Below are positions 16,539 to 26,761 of a stretch of DNA of 64,000 nucleotides, piece after piece. The translations under genes were made by a program, and so were the position numbers. Location of the stretch: assembly GCF_007751035.1 (NCBI RefSeq), contig NZ_CP036433.1:4321001-4385000 (forward strand). Reading direction: 5' to 3'. How positions within the stretch are numbered: the stretch's first letter is position 1; every line of letters begins with the position of its first letter. Source of the stretch: Lignipirellula cremea (lineage in GTDB: Bacteria; Planctomycetota; Planctomycetia; Pirellulales; Pirellulaceae). Below the pieces are notes generated by a model. That model searched no databases. It was not told where the DNA came from and saw only the letters and a list, made by a program, of their open reading frames with translations.

Positions 16539-18517
16539 GATGCAATTTCCCGTGCACGCAGCGAAAAGTATCCGATAATCGTCAGAACGACGGCGAAAGT
16601 TACCATGACGGTTACATGCTGCGCGAGCATGTTACTGTCAATATTATATCCTTTGGCCACATAGCGAGAAGTATCAAAAAGTTGGAAGTTGGGCAGTACA
16701 TTGGCGACTGCATACAACCCTCCCATCACTCCCCGGTCGAACTGTTTAATGAAGTATTCGCCCGGCACATCCAGATCGGCAACCAGGCTGCGCTGGGTGA
16801 CAATGCGGATGAGGGCTTCCACAGGACCGCCGCCGAATGCCGTTTTTTCGTTGAACAGTACGGAGCTGGCGAGGTCGATGATGAATTTGCTGAAATATCC
16901 CGTAATGAAGATCGCCAGGCTGCCGACGATTGCCACCGGTCCGCTGACAACGGTGCTGAGCGTAACTCCAAAACAAACAACAATAATGGTCAACAACCAG
17001 ATGCTGATGAAACCTTTCAGAAAGTTCCAGGCAAACGGCATGTTGGCCGCCTTGATATACAAGTCGGGCTCCGCCATGCCGAAGTACTGTCCCCGTTCGG
17101 AACAGTAGATGCGAATTTCCACTTCGCCGTTGTCGACCAGGTCGTCATAAAGATCCACATCGACCAGTTGTCCGGCGGCGTTGCTGGTGCGTAGCGTACG
17201 CGGAATGACAATTCGCTGAATGTCGAATTCCTGGGAAACGAACGGCATTCTTTCGCTGGCCAGGTTTTTCGCCGGGTTGGGATTCACAACCTGGATCTGG
17301 CCGCGAATTTGTTCTTCGATGTTGCCTTTGTTGGTGCGGAACACGGCCAGGGTCAGGTCGAGGGGCAGGCCCTGTTTGTTGTCGGCGATGGCCGCCAGAC
17401 GCTGCTCTTCTTCATTGCGTTCCGCCAGCGGTTTCTTCCAGGCAGCCATTTCTTCGGCGGTGGGTCGTTCGCCGAAGCGATCCACGGTGACGTTTTCAAA
17501 CTTCCAGACGCCATGGGCGGCCGAGTCGCCGGGAATGTATTTACGGTATTCCCATTCGTCGCCGACGCTAATGCCGCCTTCGCTGCCTCGTTCGTTGACA
17601 AACCGCAGTCGGCCCTGGACAGGCACGCGCGCCTGGAGCATGCCTTCGGGCGGGCCGAGTTCATAAACGGCGTCTTCCCCTTCGCCGACCTTGCGAACGC
17701 CGTGCGTATGACCTTTGCTGGGCATCACGCGGACAGAGCCGTCGGGATCCTGCAGCACCAGGTGGCGGTGGTGGGCGTCGAGGGTGGTTTGCCCCTGCTT
17801 GACGGCGTCACCGAGGTTTTTGGGTTTGACCGTTTTGCCGTCGATCCGCTGGGGGCCGCGTCCACTAGGAAAGGCGGAAGTCTCGCGGATTTCTTCCAGG
17901 TCGGCGACGGCGATCGTATGGCGATGCTCCAGACCGCCCGTCACAAAGAAGTAGCTGATAATGCCCATCATCGCCAGCATCGCCGAACAGACCACGCTGA
18001 AACCGATGATCCGCCCCAGGACAATTTCTCCCGCCCTGACCGGCTTGGTGACAATCGTATAGATAGTCTTGGTTTTAATATCGTTGGGCAGGCTGAACGT
18101 GCTCAACACCAGCGCCAAGCCCAGCATCAGGAACGTCGAAGCACTGAGCACAAAACTGATATACAACTGCTCAGGGTGTTCGCTATCGACATCGAGAAAC
18201 CAGCCGGCAAACAGAATGATCACCACAAACACGCCGAACACGACCAGTACATACCGGCGTATCGATTCTTGAATCGAGAGTAGCGCAATCGCCCAGGTGC
18301 GGCGCGGCGATGTCAGCACCAGGTCAGGGACCGAGTTGATGATATGTTTGGCCAGGACATTGAAGCCCTCGCCGGGACCATGCCTGGCGACGGATGCCAG
18401 ATAACCGACAATCAGCCCGAAGATCCCCAGCACCAGCATGGCGCGGAAGAAGATCGGCAACGCACTTACCAGCCACTCAAAGTAAGGCTGAACCTGCTGA
18501 AAATTTTCAATTACCAT
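16535..18517 (-). CDS. ABC-2 type transporter permease with large soluble insert
   Basis: Integral membrane part of an ABC exporter; substrate unknown. Of 660 residues, hydrophobic segments lie near 15-45, 90-115, 125-150 and 165-195, then a soluble insert of about 290 residues (roughly 200-490), then segments near 500-560 and 630-655. The conserved ABC-2 motif region KTKTIYTIVTKPVRAGEIVLGR (first 18 residues typical) marks the family. The insert has no recognisable domain. The gene follows the ATPase by 184 bases and overlaps the next gene by 4 bases. Confidence 0.85.
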   Translation of the reverse strand: MVIENFQQVQPYFEWLVSALPIFFRAMLVLGIFGLIVGYLASVARHGPGEGFNVLAKHIINSVPDLVLTSPRRTWAIALLSIQESIRRYVLVVFGVFVVIILFAGWFLDVDSEHPEQLYISFVLSASTFLMLGLALVLSTFSLPNDIKTKTIYTIVTKPVRAGEIVLGRIIGFSVVCSAMLAMMGIISYFFVTGGLEHRHTIAVADLEEIRETSAFPSGRGPQRIDGKTVKPKNLGDAVKQGQTTLDAHHRHLVLQDPDGSVRVMPSKGHTHGVRKVGEGEDAVYELGPPEGMLQARVPVQGRLRFVNERGSEGGISVGDEWEYRKYIPGDSAAHGVWKFENVTVDRFGERPTAEEMAAWKKPLAERNEEEQRLAAIADNKQGLPLDLTLAVFRTNKGNIEEQIRGQIQVVNPNPAKNLASERMPFVSQEFDIQRIVIPRTLRTSNAAGQLVDVDLYDDLVDNGEVEIRIYCSERGQYFGMAEPDLYIKAANMPFAWNFLKGFISIWLLTIIVVCFGVTLSTVVSGPVAIVGSLAIFITGYFSKFIIDLASSVLFNEKTAFGGGPVEALIRIVTQRSLVADLDVPGEYFIKQFDRGVMGGLYAVANVLPNFQLFDTSRYVAKGYNIDSNMLAQHVTVMVTFAVVLTIIGYFSLRAREIAS

Positions 18518-18701
18518 CGATGGCGGTCACAAACGATTAGGAGGAAAGTTTCCTGATTGACCCGTTATTCCGTATCACGGCGACTTGCGACGATTCCTGA
18601 CGGAGGGGCCAGGCGGGTTCTGCAGGCAGGGCGATCTGTTGTCGCCTGCTGCGTCCCAGGCGGATATCCGGAGCGTCATTTTCAGCAATTATTTCCGGGC
18701 A

Positions 18702-19637
18702 TTACGATTTTGGGGCGTCTTTTTCGAGGACGCGGCGCCCGGGCCGGGCTTCACTGTCGCGAACAATCGACAGGAACAGCTCTTCAAGCGTTGTGGTCGG
18801 CGTTTCAATGCCCAGTAGTTCGCCGCCGTGTTTGGCAATCACCTGGCGAATCTCTTCCTGCGCCTCGGGCGTGAGATTTTTGGCCCGGACCTGGGTGACG
18901 TCTTTCACGGTCAGCAGGGCGTCGACCCGGCCCAGTTCTTTAAGCTCGCCCTGATGCAAAATGGCGATCCGGTCGCAAACGTCCTGCACGTCAGCCAGCA
19001 GGTGGCTGCACATGACGACGGTTTTTCCTTCGTCGCGCAGTTTTATGATGATGTCTTTCATCTCCCGCGTACCGATCGGATCCAGACCAGAGGTCGGCTC
19101 GTCGAGCAGCACCAGTTCCGGATCGTTGATCAGCGCTTGCGCCAGGCCGATGCGGCGCGTCATGCCTTTGGAGTATTCCTTGAGCTGGCGTTTTTTGGCC
19201 CAGGTGAGATTCATCTGCTCGATGAGCTGGGCGGTTCGTTCGCGGCGAACCTTGGCCGGCATATCGAACAGGCGGCCGTAAAAATCGAGCGTTTCCTCCG
19301 CGTTGAGGAATTTGTACAGGTACGATTCTTCCGGCAGGTAGCCGATCCGTTCGTTTTTACGGACCTCAGTCGCTTCCTCGCCAAAGATCAGGGCCCTGCC
19401 GCCGGTAGGAAACAGCAGTCCCAGCAGGAGCTTGATGGTGGTCGATTTGCCGGAGCCGTTCGGTCCCAGCAGGCCAAAAATCTCTCCTCGACGCACTTCC
19501 AGGTCGAGCGACTTCAGCGCACGCACTTTCTGGCGGCCCCAAAAGTCGCGGTAATCCTTCGACAGATTTTGCGTTTCGATGACGACGTCGGATACGGAAG
19601 GCGAAGGAGTGGGTTTGGCAACGGTCGCCGGCGACAT
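18702..19637 (-). CDS. ABC transporter ATP-binding protein
   Basis: ATPase subunit powering the adjacent permease. The 311-residue protein shows Walker [11 protein letters not shown]-loop region YLPEESYL, signature [15 protein letters not shown] (a degenerate LSGGQ), Walker [14 protein letters not shown] and switch histidine in CSHLLADV. The ATG at 19637 is chosen because TCCGGAGA precedes it by about 7 bases; the open frame extends 24 codons further with no family similarity. Similar to drug/Na+/copper (NosF-like) exporter ATPases. Confidence 0.93.
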   Translation of the reverse strand: MSPATVAKPTPSPSVSDVVIETQNLSKDYRDFWGRQKVRALKSLDLEVRRGEIFGLLGPNGSGKSTTIKLLLGLLFPTGGRALIFGEEATEVRKNERIGYLPEESYLYKFLNAEETLDFYGRLFDMPAKVRRERTAQLIEQMNLTWAKKRQLKEYSKGMTRRIGLAQALINDPELVLLDEPTSGLDPIGTREMKDIIIKLRDEGKTVVMCSHLLADVQDVCDRIAILHQGELKELGRVDALLTVKDVTQVRAKNLTPEAQEEIRQVIAKHGGELLGIETPTTTLEELFLSIVRDSEARPGRRVLEKDAPKS

Positions 19638-20086
19638 GCGATTCTCCGGAGAGACTTCGAGGGGAAGAGGATGCAAACAGACTGGCAGCAATGGTGGACG
19701 CGCGTACAAGCGAAGTGTCTCGCTGGCATGATGTCATTTGTACGCAAGCAGTGTCCGCCTGGTTCAGCGGGAAAAGCAATTTCCAGCGATTTCGTGATGA
19801 GAGGGGTACTATATCGGTCGCTGGCGGCCGTCGCAAGGCTGCGAATCCCATTTCCCGAGGCGACCTCTCCTACGCAAAGACCGCCCTGCCAACAGCTTGC
19901 AGCCACGGATCCGTCCCGATCCCTGCCCCGGACGGGCCACCCTATCACATAGAATCGACCGATTCGCTAAACTGGGAATTCACTTCAACAGGGCGTTTTG
20001 CCTGGCGAAGCAGTCGGTGCGACCGGCCACGCTTGCCGGCGGCGCCAGCACCCCAGGAATCGCCGGTCGGGGCGAACAGTTCGACG
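19638..20086. other. Divergent intergenic region between the ABC operon and folC
   Basis: A 449-base stretch. Apart from the candidate minus-strand promoter, it has a plus-strand TAGAAT hexamer at 19950-19955 that could be a folC -10 box, without a matching -35. The folC frame is open through much of it, but the translation has no family similarity, so it is treated as non-coding. Confidence 0.5.
19808..19836 (-). promoter_or_regulatory. Candidate sigma-70-type promoter for the ABC exporter operon
   Basis: On the minus strand TTGCGA (19836-19831), a 17-base spacer and TATAGT (19813-19808) match -35 and -10 consensus at 4/6 and 5/6. This would give a leader of about 165 bases before the ATPase start. 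Planctomycete promoters often diverge from consensus, so this is only a candidate. Confidence 0.35.
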
Positions 20087-21466
20087 ATGGCCATCGGAAG
20101 TCCCAGTCGCGCCACGGCGTTTCAGTTTTTGTGGAACCGCATCAACTACGAACGGGTGCTCGATATCCCCTACCGCACCGGCGAGCTCAAGCTGGATCGG
20201 ATGCGCGACCTGCTCCATCTGCTGGGCGATCCGCACGTGGGACTGCGCTGCGTGCACGTCGCTGGCACCAAGGGAAAAGGCTCCACCGCTTCGATGATCG
20301 CCAGCATGCTCACGGCTTCTGGCCTGCGGACCGGCATGTATACGTCCCCGCACCTCAGCCGCATCGAGGAACGCTATGCGATCGATGGGGTCATCTGTCC
20401 GGAAGAGGAGTTTCTCGACCTGATCGTCGAGGTCCGTCCCGTCGTCGAACAGATGGACGCTGATCCCAACCGCCGGGCCAAACCGACCTTTTTCGAGATC
20501 ACCACGGCCCTTGGCTTGCTGTACTTTCGACGCCAGAAAGTCGATATCGCGGTGATTGAAGTCGGCCTGGGCGGGCGGCTTGACTCGACCAACCTCGTCC
20601 AGCCCGATGTGGCCGTGATTACCACAATCAGCCATGACCACACCCGGCAGCTAGGCGCGGAGCTGGCCGGGATTGCCCGGGAAAAGGCGGGTATTATCAA
20701 GCATGGCGTGCCGGTGGTGTCGGGCGTCCTGGATCCGGAAGCCGCGCCGGTGATCGCCGCGCAGGCGGCGGCCATGGAAGCGCCATTGCGGCTGCGGAAT
20801 CGGGAGTTTTCCGCCGACGACATCCGGCTGGCGGCCAATGGCCAGCCGCAGTTCGACTATCGCAGTTCGGGGCCGCTGGGACCGCTGGCTGGCTTGACTT
20901 CCCCGCTGATCGGCCATCACCAGGCGGAGAATGCGGCCGTCGCCATTTCGGTGATGGAAGTGCTGAGCGAAGGCGGCTGGAAGATCCCGGTCGACGCCGT
21001 CCGCCAAGGGCTTGCCAGAACCGCCTGCCCTGCCAGAGTGGAGCTGATGCGGGTGGAGCCGACGGTCGTGATCGATGCGGCCCATAATGTGGCTTCGATC
21101 CGTGCGCTGGTGGCCGCCCTGCAGGCCTGCGGCGCTTGCGCGAAGGCGCAGCGGCGGACGCTCCTGTTTGGCGCATCCAACGATAAAGACGCCCTGGGCA
21201 TGCTGCAGCTGGTGATCCCGCATTTTGACCGGATCATTCTTACGCAGTCGACCGACAACCCGCGAGCCGCCTTGCCGGCGAAGCTGGCGGAGATGGCCCG
21301 GCAGATCGCCGCCGAACTGCCGCATTCTCCCGTCGTGGAGACGAACCCCAGCGCCGCGGAGCTGTTTCACACCGTGATCCAGCCAGCGGCCCCGGAAGAG
21401 ATGATCTGCGTGACGGGCTCCTTTTTTCTGGCCGGCGAGATCCGCAGTCTGCTGGCCAAAAAGTAA
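20087..21466 (+). CDS. folC: Folylpolyglutamate synthase / dihydrofolate synthase
   Basis: Mur-ligase-family enzyme that adds glutamate to (dihydro)folates using ATP. The P-loop VAGTKGKGST is near residue 64. Other family motifs follow: TSPHLSRIEERYAIDG, EVGLGGRLDSTN, TTISHDHTRQLG, EKAGIIKHGVPVVSG and VVIDAAHNVASI. At 459 residues it is slightly longer than many FolC, mostly by its N-terminus. The ATG at 20087 is the most plausible start, although no clear Shine-Dalgarno precedes it. Whether it is bifunctional cannot be decided here. Confidence 0.93.
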   Translation: MAIGSPSRATAFQFLWNRINYERVLDIPYRTGELKLDRMRDLLHLLGDPHVGLRCVHVAGTKGKGSTASMIASMLTASGLRTGMYTSPHLSRIEERYAIDGVICPEEEFLDLIVEVRPVVEQMDADPNRRAKPTFFEITTALGLLYFRRQKVDIAVIEVGLGGRLDSTNLVQPDVAVITTISHDHTRQLGAELAGIAREKAGIIKHGVPVVSGVLDPEAAPVIAAQAAAMEAPLRLRNREFSADDIRLAANGQPQFDYRSSGPLGPLAGLTSPLIGHHQAENAAVAISVMEVLSEGGWKIPVDAVRQGLARTACPARVELMRVEPTVVIDAAHNVASIRALVAALQACGACAKAQRRTLLFGASNDKDALGMLQLVIPHFDRIILTQSTDNPRAALPAKLAEMARQIAAELPHSPVVETNPSAAELFHTVIQPAAPEEMICVTGSFFLAGEIRSLLAKK

Positions 21467-21610
21467 CGCTCCACGGCAGGCGACTCTCGCCAGGCTGGTA
21501 TCCTCGATGCGGACGTAACGGACCGGATCCGGCGGTGCGCGGCTGCGCTGGCAGGCCCGGTAGTTGCTACCTTCGCTCGCAGTGGCGTGGTAACATAGGG
21601 ACGAAGTGAT

Positions 21611-24133
21611 ATGAGGTTTCGCCGCCCTGTTCTTTCGGTTTTTGAGACGTCTATGATGATGCTGCGTGTGATGCTGGCGCTGGCCTGCCTGTTGGCGGCG
21701 GGAACTTTTTCCGGGATGGCGGCGGCCGAGCCCGGAATCGCGATTCTGCCGGGCGAACGGGTGCTGTCGAATGTTGAGGATCGACAACTGCTGGTCGTGC
21801 AGCAACTGGGAGAAACAGGCCGGTATCTGGGCGAAGTCCGCCAGGGGGTTGTTCTATCCAGCAGCAACCCGCGGGTGGTTCGCATTGAGGACCAGACCGC
21901 TGTGCCCGTCGGCAACGGGGAAGCGACCATTACGGCCCGCGTGGGATCGCAGACGGCGACGGCTGCCTTTCGGGTGACCGGGCACGACGAGCCGTTTGCG
22001 TGGAGCTTTCGCAACCATGTGGAGTCGGTGCTGTCCAAGGCGGGCTGCAACGGCGGCGCCTGCCATGGGGCCAGGGCCGGGAAGAACGGCTTTCGTCTCA
22101 CGCTGTTTGGCTTCGACCTGGAGGCCGACCATTCGTATCTCACACGCCAGGCGGCCGGTCGTCGGGTGAACTTTCGCGATCCGGGCCGCAGCCTGGTTCT
22201 GACCAAGCCGACTGGCATGCTGCCGCACAAAGGGGGCGTTCGCTTTGAGCCCGACTCCCGCGAATACCGCGTGCTGGCCGAGTGGATCGCCGCCGGGGGG
22301 CCGGCGCCGGCTGACAGTGATCCGGTCATCGTCAAGCTGGACGTGCTGCCGAAGTACTCGCGGCAAACCAGCGGGCAGCAGCAACAACTGCTGGTGCAGG
22401 CCCACTTCAGCGACGGCCATGTGGAAGACGTCACCCGCTGGGCCAAATACGTTTCCGTCAACATGAGCGTGGCGAACGTCGGCGACCACGGTCTGGTCGA
22501 TATCGTGGGACCGGGCGAAGCGGCCGTGAAAGTCTGGTATCTGAACTGGAACGAAATGGCTTTCCTCAGCGCCCCTTTTCCCAATGCGACCACGGAAGAA
22601 ACGTTCGCCGGCGCGCTGGTGCGGAACTTCATCGATGAGCATGTCATCGCCAAATTGAAAAGCCTGAACCTGCCGCCGTCGCCTTTGTGCGACGACGCCA
22701 CATTCCTTCGCAGGGCGTTTCTCGACACAATTGGGGTGCTGCCGACGGCCGACGAAACGACCGCCTTTCTGGCCGACAAGGCCGTCGACAAACGGTCCCG
22801 GCTGATCGACGCTTTGCTGGACCGTCCCGAGTTTGTCGATTACTGGTCCTATAAATGGTCCGACCTGCTGCTGGTTTCGGGCGAGCGGTTGCGGCCCGAT
22901 GCGGTCAAAGCGTACTACGGCTGGATCCGTCAGCAGGTGGAACAGAACACGCCGTGGGATGAATTCACGCGACAGATCGTCACCGCCAAAGGGAGTGCGC
23001 TCGAACACGGCGCCGCCAATTTTTACGCCCTGCACCAGGATCCGACCATCATGGCGGAAACGGTTTCCCAGGCGTTTATGGGATTGTCGATCAACTGCGC
23101 CAAATGCCATAACCACCCGCTGGAAAAATGGACGAACGACCAGTATTACGGTATGGCCAATCTGTTCTCCCGCGTGCGGGCCAAAGGCTGGGGCGGCGAT
23201 TTCCGTTCCGGCGACGGCAACCGGATCATCTTTACTGATACCCAGGGGGAACTGCCGCAGCCCAGCACGGGCCGGCCGCAGCCGCCGCGACCGCTCGACG
23301 CGGAGCCGCTGGCTTTCGACGACCCGCGTGATCGCCGTGAATACCTGGCCGACTGGCTGGTGTCGCCCGACAACCCGTACTTTACCCGATCGATCGTGAA
23401 TCGCGTTTGGGCGAATTACTTTGGCGTCGGTCTGGTGGAAGCAGTCGACGATCTCCGGGCCACCAATCCGGCCAGCAACGAGGAGCTGCTGCATGCGGCC
23501 GCCGACTACCTGGTGGAACAGGACTTCGACCTGAAAGCCCTGATGCGTGCGATTCTGCATTCGTCCGCTTACCAGCGCAGCAGCCAGTCTGTCCCGGGTA
23601 ACGAAAACGACACGCGGTTCTATTCTCACTACTACGTCCGACGTCTACCGGCGGAGGTGATGCTCGACGCCTTGAGCAGGGCGACCAGCCAGGTCACTAC
23701 GTTCAAAGACCAGAAAGAGGGCGTCCGTGCTCTGGAACTATCCGACGCCGCGGTCGAGTCGTATTTCCTGTCGACCTTTGGCCGACCGGAACGGCTGATC
23801 ACTTGTGCTTGCGAACGAACCAGCGAGCCCAGCATGACGCAGGTGCTGCACTTGTATAACGGCGATACGGTGAACAAAAAGCTCCAGGCCAAAGGGAACC
23901 GGATCGAGCAACTTTTGGGCGAGAACGCCACCCATAATCAGATTATCGATGCCGTGTTCCTGGAGGCCTTGTGCCGCTCGCCCCAGCCGCGGGAGCGGGA
24001 TGCCTATCGCCAGATTCTGGCCGACGCCCAGGCTGCGGAAAAAGCGGACAAGGAGCCGGGCGAGTACCGCCGGACGGTCGAAGATCTGTACTGGGCCATC
24101 CTCAGCAGCCGCGAGTTCCTGTTCAATCATTGA
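21611..24133 (+). CDS. Secreted BIG2 / cytochrome-like / DUF1549-DUF1553 protein
   Basis: Member of the large planctomycete-specific exported family of unknown function. A signal peptide is followed by a BIG2 (Ig-like) region about 43-125. Next comes a cytochrome-type segment with CNGGACHG (C146, C151-H152; a C-x4-CH spacing). A DUF1549 domain (about 335-540) contains a second, canonical CAKCH near residue 496, and DUF1553 ends the protein (about 570-835). Start ATG 21611; a Met cluster ten to fifteen codons later is a possible alternative. It lacks the DUF1501 partner often found beside this family. Confidence 0.9.
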   Translation: MRFRRPVLSVFETSMMMLRVMLALACLLAAGTFSGMAAAEPGIAILPGERVLSNVEDRQLLVVQQLGETGRYLGEVRQGVVLSSSNPRVVRIEDQTAVPVGNGEATITARVGSQTATAAFRVTGHDEPFAWSFRNHVESVLSKAGCNGGACHGARAGKNGFRLTLFGFDLEADHSYLTRQAAGRRVNFRDPGRSLVLTKPTGMLPHKGGVRFEPDSREYRVLAEWIAAGGPAPADSDPVIVKLDVLPKYSRQTSGQQQQLLVQAHFSDGHVEDVTRWAKYVSVNMSVANVGDHGLVDIVGPGEAAVKVWYLNWNEMAFLSAPFPNATTEETFAGALVRNFIDEHVIAKLKSLNLPPSPLCDDATFLRRAFLDTIGVLPTADETTAFLADKAVDKRSRLIDALLDRPEFVDYWSYKWSDLLLVSGERLRPDAVKAYYGWIRQQVEQNTPWDEFTRQIVTAKGSALEHGAANFYALHQDPTIMAETVSQAFMGLSINCAKCHNHPLEKWTNDQYYGMANLFSRVRAKGWGGDFRSGDGNRIIFTDTQGELPQPSTGRPQPPRPLDAEPLAFDDPRDRREYLADWLVSPDNPYFTRSIVNRVWANYFGVGLVEAVDDLRATNPASNEELLHAAADYLVEQDFDLKALMRAILHSSAYQRSSQSVPGNENDTRFYSHYYVRRLPAEVMLDALSRATSQVTTFKDQKEGVRALELSDAAVESYFLSTFGRPERLITCACERTSEPSMTQVLHLYNGDTVNKKLQAKGNRIEQLLGENATHNQIIDAVFLEALCRSPQPRERDAYRQILADAQAAEKADKEPGEYRRTVEDLYWAILSSREFLFNH

Positions 24134-24323
24134 GGAACACGAGGAAAGTTACTGCACGCTATTTCTTCGTCGTTTCGACGAAAAACAGACGCCGGACAGT
24201 CGCCTTTCTGCGCCGGCTGTCGCGCAAAACGCCGAATCAATATCTGGCAGTCCTTCAGGGACCGGCAGTAATTCATTGTTCGTTCCGAAGTCACCGCAAG
24301 ATTTTTGCATCCCCCTGATTTCA

Positions 24324-24335
24324 AGGAGCGCTCCT
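24324..24335 (+). promoter_or_regulatory. Palindrome embedding the Shine-Dalgarno of the kelch-like gene
   Basis: AGGAGCGCTCCT is a perfect 12-bp palindrome ending one base before the ATG at 24337. It includes the AAGGAG ribosome-binding site, so in RNA the site could be masked by dimer formation or a tight hairpin, or the DNA could be an operator. Confidence 0.4.
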
Positions 24336-24336
24336 G

Positions 24337-26694
24337 ATGCGCCATCCTCTTTTTGCATTCGGCGTGGCCGTTCTGTTGAGTCTTTCCTGCTGGCTTGCTT
24401 GCGATTCCGTCACGCAGGCTGCGGAGCCTCTTTTGCCAAACCAGTGGAAGCAGGTCAGTTCCGGCGAGACGGGCCCGCGTGTGTCGCCGGCGTTGATCTG
24501 GTCAGCTCCGCGGCAGCGGTTCGTTCTGGCGGCGGGGCAGGTTTCGCATGCGGAGAAGGGCCCCTTTCCGTACGACGTGCAGTCCTGGAACGACGAAACC
24601 TCGCAGTGGGAAAACGACCTGCCGCAGGGCGGATCCGACTGGGGACCTCTCACCGGGCCGGTCGAACCGCCGGCCTTCAAGACGCCGTACTTTGAACTGA
24701 CCGACGTCGACGGCAACCTGCGTCCCTGGCAGCGCCAGGCCCGCACCTGGTATATGGGGCAACTGGCCCCGTGGGACCAGGCGATGTACACGCTGATGTG
24801 CGGCCGCACGCTGCGCTATGATCCGGTCGCTCGCGTCTGGCAGAACCTGGAGCCGGCCAGTTCGCCGGCGCCGGAAACCCGGACGTATAAAGAGGGTCTC
24901 AACTGGTCGGCGATATGCCCCGACCCGGTCAATCGAGAGCTGGTGCTCTTTGGCGGTTGCGGGCTGGCGACGGCACGCGGTGATGCAGGAACGTGGACCT
25001 ATTCCACGGCCGACAATCGCTGGACGCAGCAGGAACTGGCGGTGCAACCGCCGCCGCGAGCGCTGTCTCCGATGGCCTACGATCCGGCGACAAAAAAGAT
25101 TGTGCTGTTCGGCGGCGACGGCCTGGATCAGCTCTTTGGCGACACCTGGGTGTACGACTGCGCGACCCGCGCCTGGGAGAAACGCACGCCGGACGTTTCC
25201 CCGGCTCCGCGGTTTGGTCATGCGTTGTTGCACCTGCCGCAGAGCGGCAAGATCGTCCTGCTGGGCGGAGTCGGTTACACGAGCAGCACTTCGTACCAGG
25301 CGATGCTTTACCAGCCGCTGCCGTTTGAAATCTGGACGTATGATATTGGCGCCAACACCTGGTCGCTCGTCAAGCATTACGACGAAGGCGGGCCGACGCA
25401 CTTCTCCACCGCAGCCGCCGTCGCGGCGGTGGATGATCGCGACCGGGTGCTCTGGTGGTCGCCTGATGCTGAAGCGGACCGCTACCGTCGCCTTCCGGCC
25501 ACGTGGCTCTGCCAGCTGGAGGTGTCTTCGCACGACGCCGCGGGGGAGAAGCAGTACGGCGTTCCGCCAGAGACGGTCGTCTATCGCAGCGGCCCCTACG
25601 ATCCCGCATGGTATACAGAGGATCTGGCTGAGCCGTCCTCGACCGACGACTTCTTCGCCCAGCTGCCGACCAACCAGTGGACCACATTGCCAGCGCCGAA
25701 GTGGCCCCACAACCGGCAGGGCGGCGGCTGGAGCACTACGGCGTTTGACAGCGATCGCGGGCAGATCCTGCACCTGGGCGGCGGGCACAGCTCTTACTTT
25801 GGCAACGATGTGGCCCACTTCGACACGGCGACCGCCCGCTGGAGCATCAGCTATCGGCCGCAGTTCGCGCTGGATTTCAACTACGATCTGTCGGGCCCGG
25901 GTCCCTGGGCGTTCAACGGCGGCCCCTGGGGGAACCACAACTATCATGCTTATGCGTACGACCCGGTCCGGCGGCGATTGGTGTTTGTGCGGGATGAGAA
26001 CACCCACTTTTACGACCCGGAAAAACGGGCCTGGTCGGCGGAGGAACGGCTGCGGGAGAACCCGTTCTTTGGCGCCAAGTACACCAGTTACGTGATCAGT
26101 TCGCCGCAGGGAGTGATCGTCTGGGCGCTGCGAAATCGCGGCTCCGGGAAATCCGGTATCTGGAAGCTGACGGCCGATGGCTGGCAGGAGCTGGAAACGA
26201 GCGGGGACGACCTGCCGACGCCGATCACCGACGGCGCGACGATGACATTTGACGAAGCCCGGCAGCAGTTGCTGCTGACCACCACGCGGGGTGAAAGCGG
26301 CGTCGAGCACTCGGGCCAGGTTTGGTCGTGCGATCTGAAGTCGGGCAAGGTGCAAAAACGGAACCCGGCGGGAAGGGAAGCGATTGTCGGAAAGCGGTTC
26401 GCCCGGGAGGCGGTGCTACTGCCCGACCAGAACCTGGTGATGTTCGGCTACCTGATTCAGGCCGGCGAGCGGGCGCCGTTTTACGACATCGAAAAGAACC
26501 GCTGGCTCGCAGCGGCCGTGCCGGGGTCGTCATTCTTCAACCGGCCCGAGACAGGCGCCAGCGTCGACCTGGGTCTGCACTACGACCAGGCCCGCCAACT
26601 GGTCTGGGGCGTCCTCTGCCGACTCAAAGGAGACGGCGACGTGCAGGTGCTCAAGGTGGGCTCCGATCTGTCGCTGGAGCCGCTCGGCCAATAG
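24337..26694 (+). CDS. Secreted kelch-repeat-like protein
   Basis: A 785-residue exported protein: hydrophobic signal at about 5-30, then repeated beta-propeller blades. Kelch-like units include LVLFGGCGLA ... WTYSTADNRW, KIVLFGGDGLDQLFGDTWVYD and KIVLLGGVGYTS. Further blades in the C-terminal half (ILHLGGGHSSYFGNDVAHFD, RLVFVRDENTHFYDPEKRAW) suggest two propellers. No catalytic motif is recognised. It stands alone between the DUF1549 gene and a terminator and could be a sugar-binding or oxidase-like propeller. Confidence 0.75.
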   Translation: MRHPLFAFGVAVLLSLSCWLACDSVTQAAEPLLPNQWKQVSSGETGPRVSPALIWSAPRQRFVLAAGQVSHAEKGPFPYDVQSWNDETSQWENDLPQGGSDWGPLTGPVEPPAFKTPYFELTDVDGNLRPWQRQARTWYMGQLAPWDQAMYTLMCGRTLRYDPVARVWQNLEPASSPAPETRTYKEGLNWSAICPDPVNRELVLFGGCGLATARGDAGTWTYSTADNRWTQQELAVQPPPRALSPMAYDPATKKIVLFGGDGLDQLFGDTWVYDCATRAWEKRTPDVSPAPRFGHALLHLPQSGKIVLLGGVGYTSSTSYQAMLYQPLPFEIWTYDIGANTWSLVKHYDEGGPTHFSTAAAVAAVDDRDRVLWWSPDAEADRYRRLPATWLCQLEVSSHDAAGEKQYGVPPETVVYRSGPYDPAWYTEDLAEPSSTDDFFAQLPTNQWTTLPAPKWPHNRQGGGWSTTAFDSDRGQILHLGGGHSSYFGNDVAHFDTATARWSISYRPQFALDFNYDLSGPGPWAFNGGPWGNHNYHAYAYDPVRRRLVFVRDENTHFYDPEKRAWSAEERLRENPFFGAKYTSYVISSPQGVIVWALRNRGSGKSGIWKLTADGWQELETSGDDLPTPITDGATMTFDEARQQLLLTTTRGESGVEHSGQVWSCDLKSGKVQKRNPAGREAIVGKRFAREAVLLPDQNLVMFGYLIQAGERAPFYDIEKNRWLAAAVPGSSFFNRPETGASVDLGLHYDQARQLVWGVLCRLKGDGDVQVLKVGSDLSLEPLGQ

Positions 26695-26761
26695 CAAGGC
26701 CATCGGCGAATCAAGGTAGTGGTGCGTCAAACCATAAAATCAGGTTTCTCTCAATCAGCCG

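Noticed and set aside
21854-23629. 591-codon minus-strand ORF
   Set aside because: Antisense to the BIG2/DUF1549 gene, whose domains are clear; the shadow is a result of high GC at third positions.
24502-26355. 617-codon minus-strand ORF
   Set aside because: Antisense to the kelch-like gene; Arg/Pro-rich composition typical of a shadow frame.
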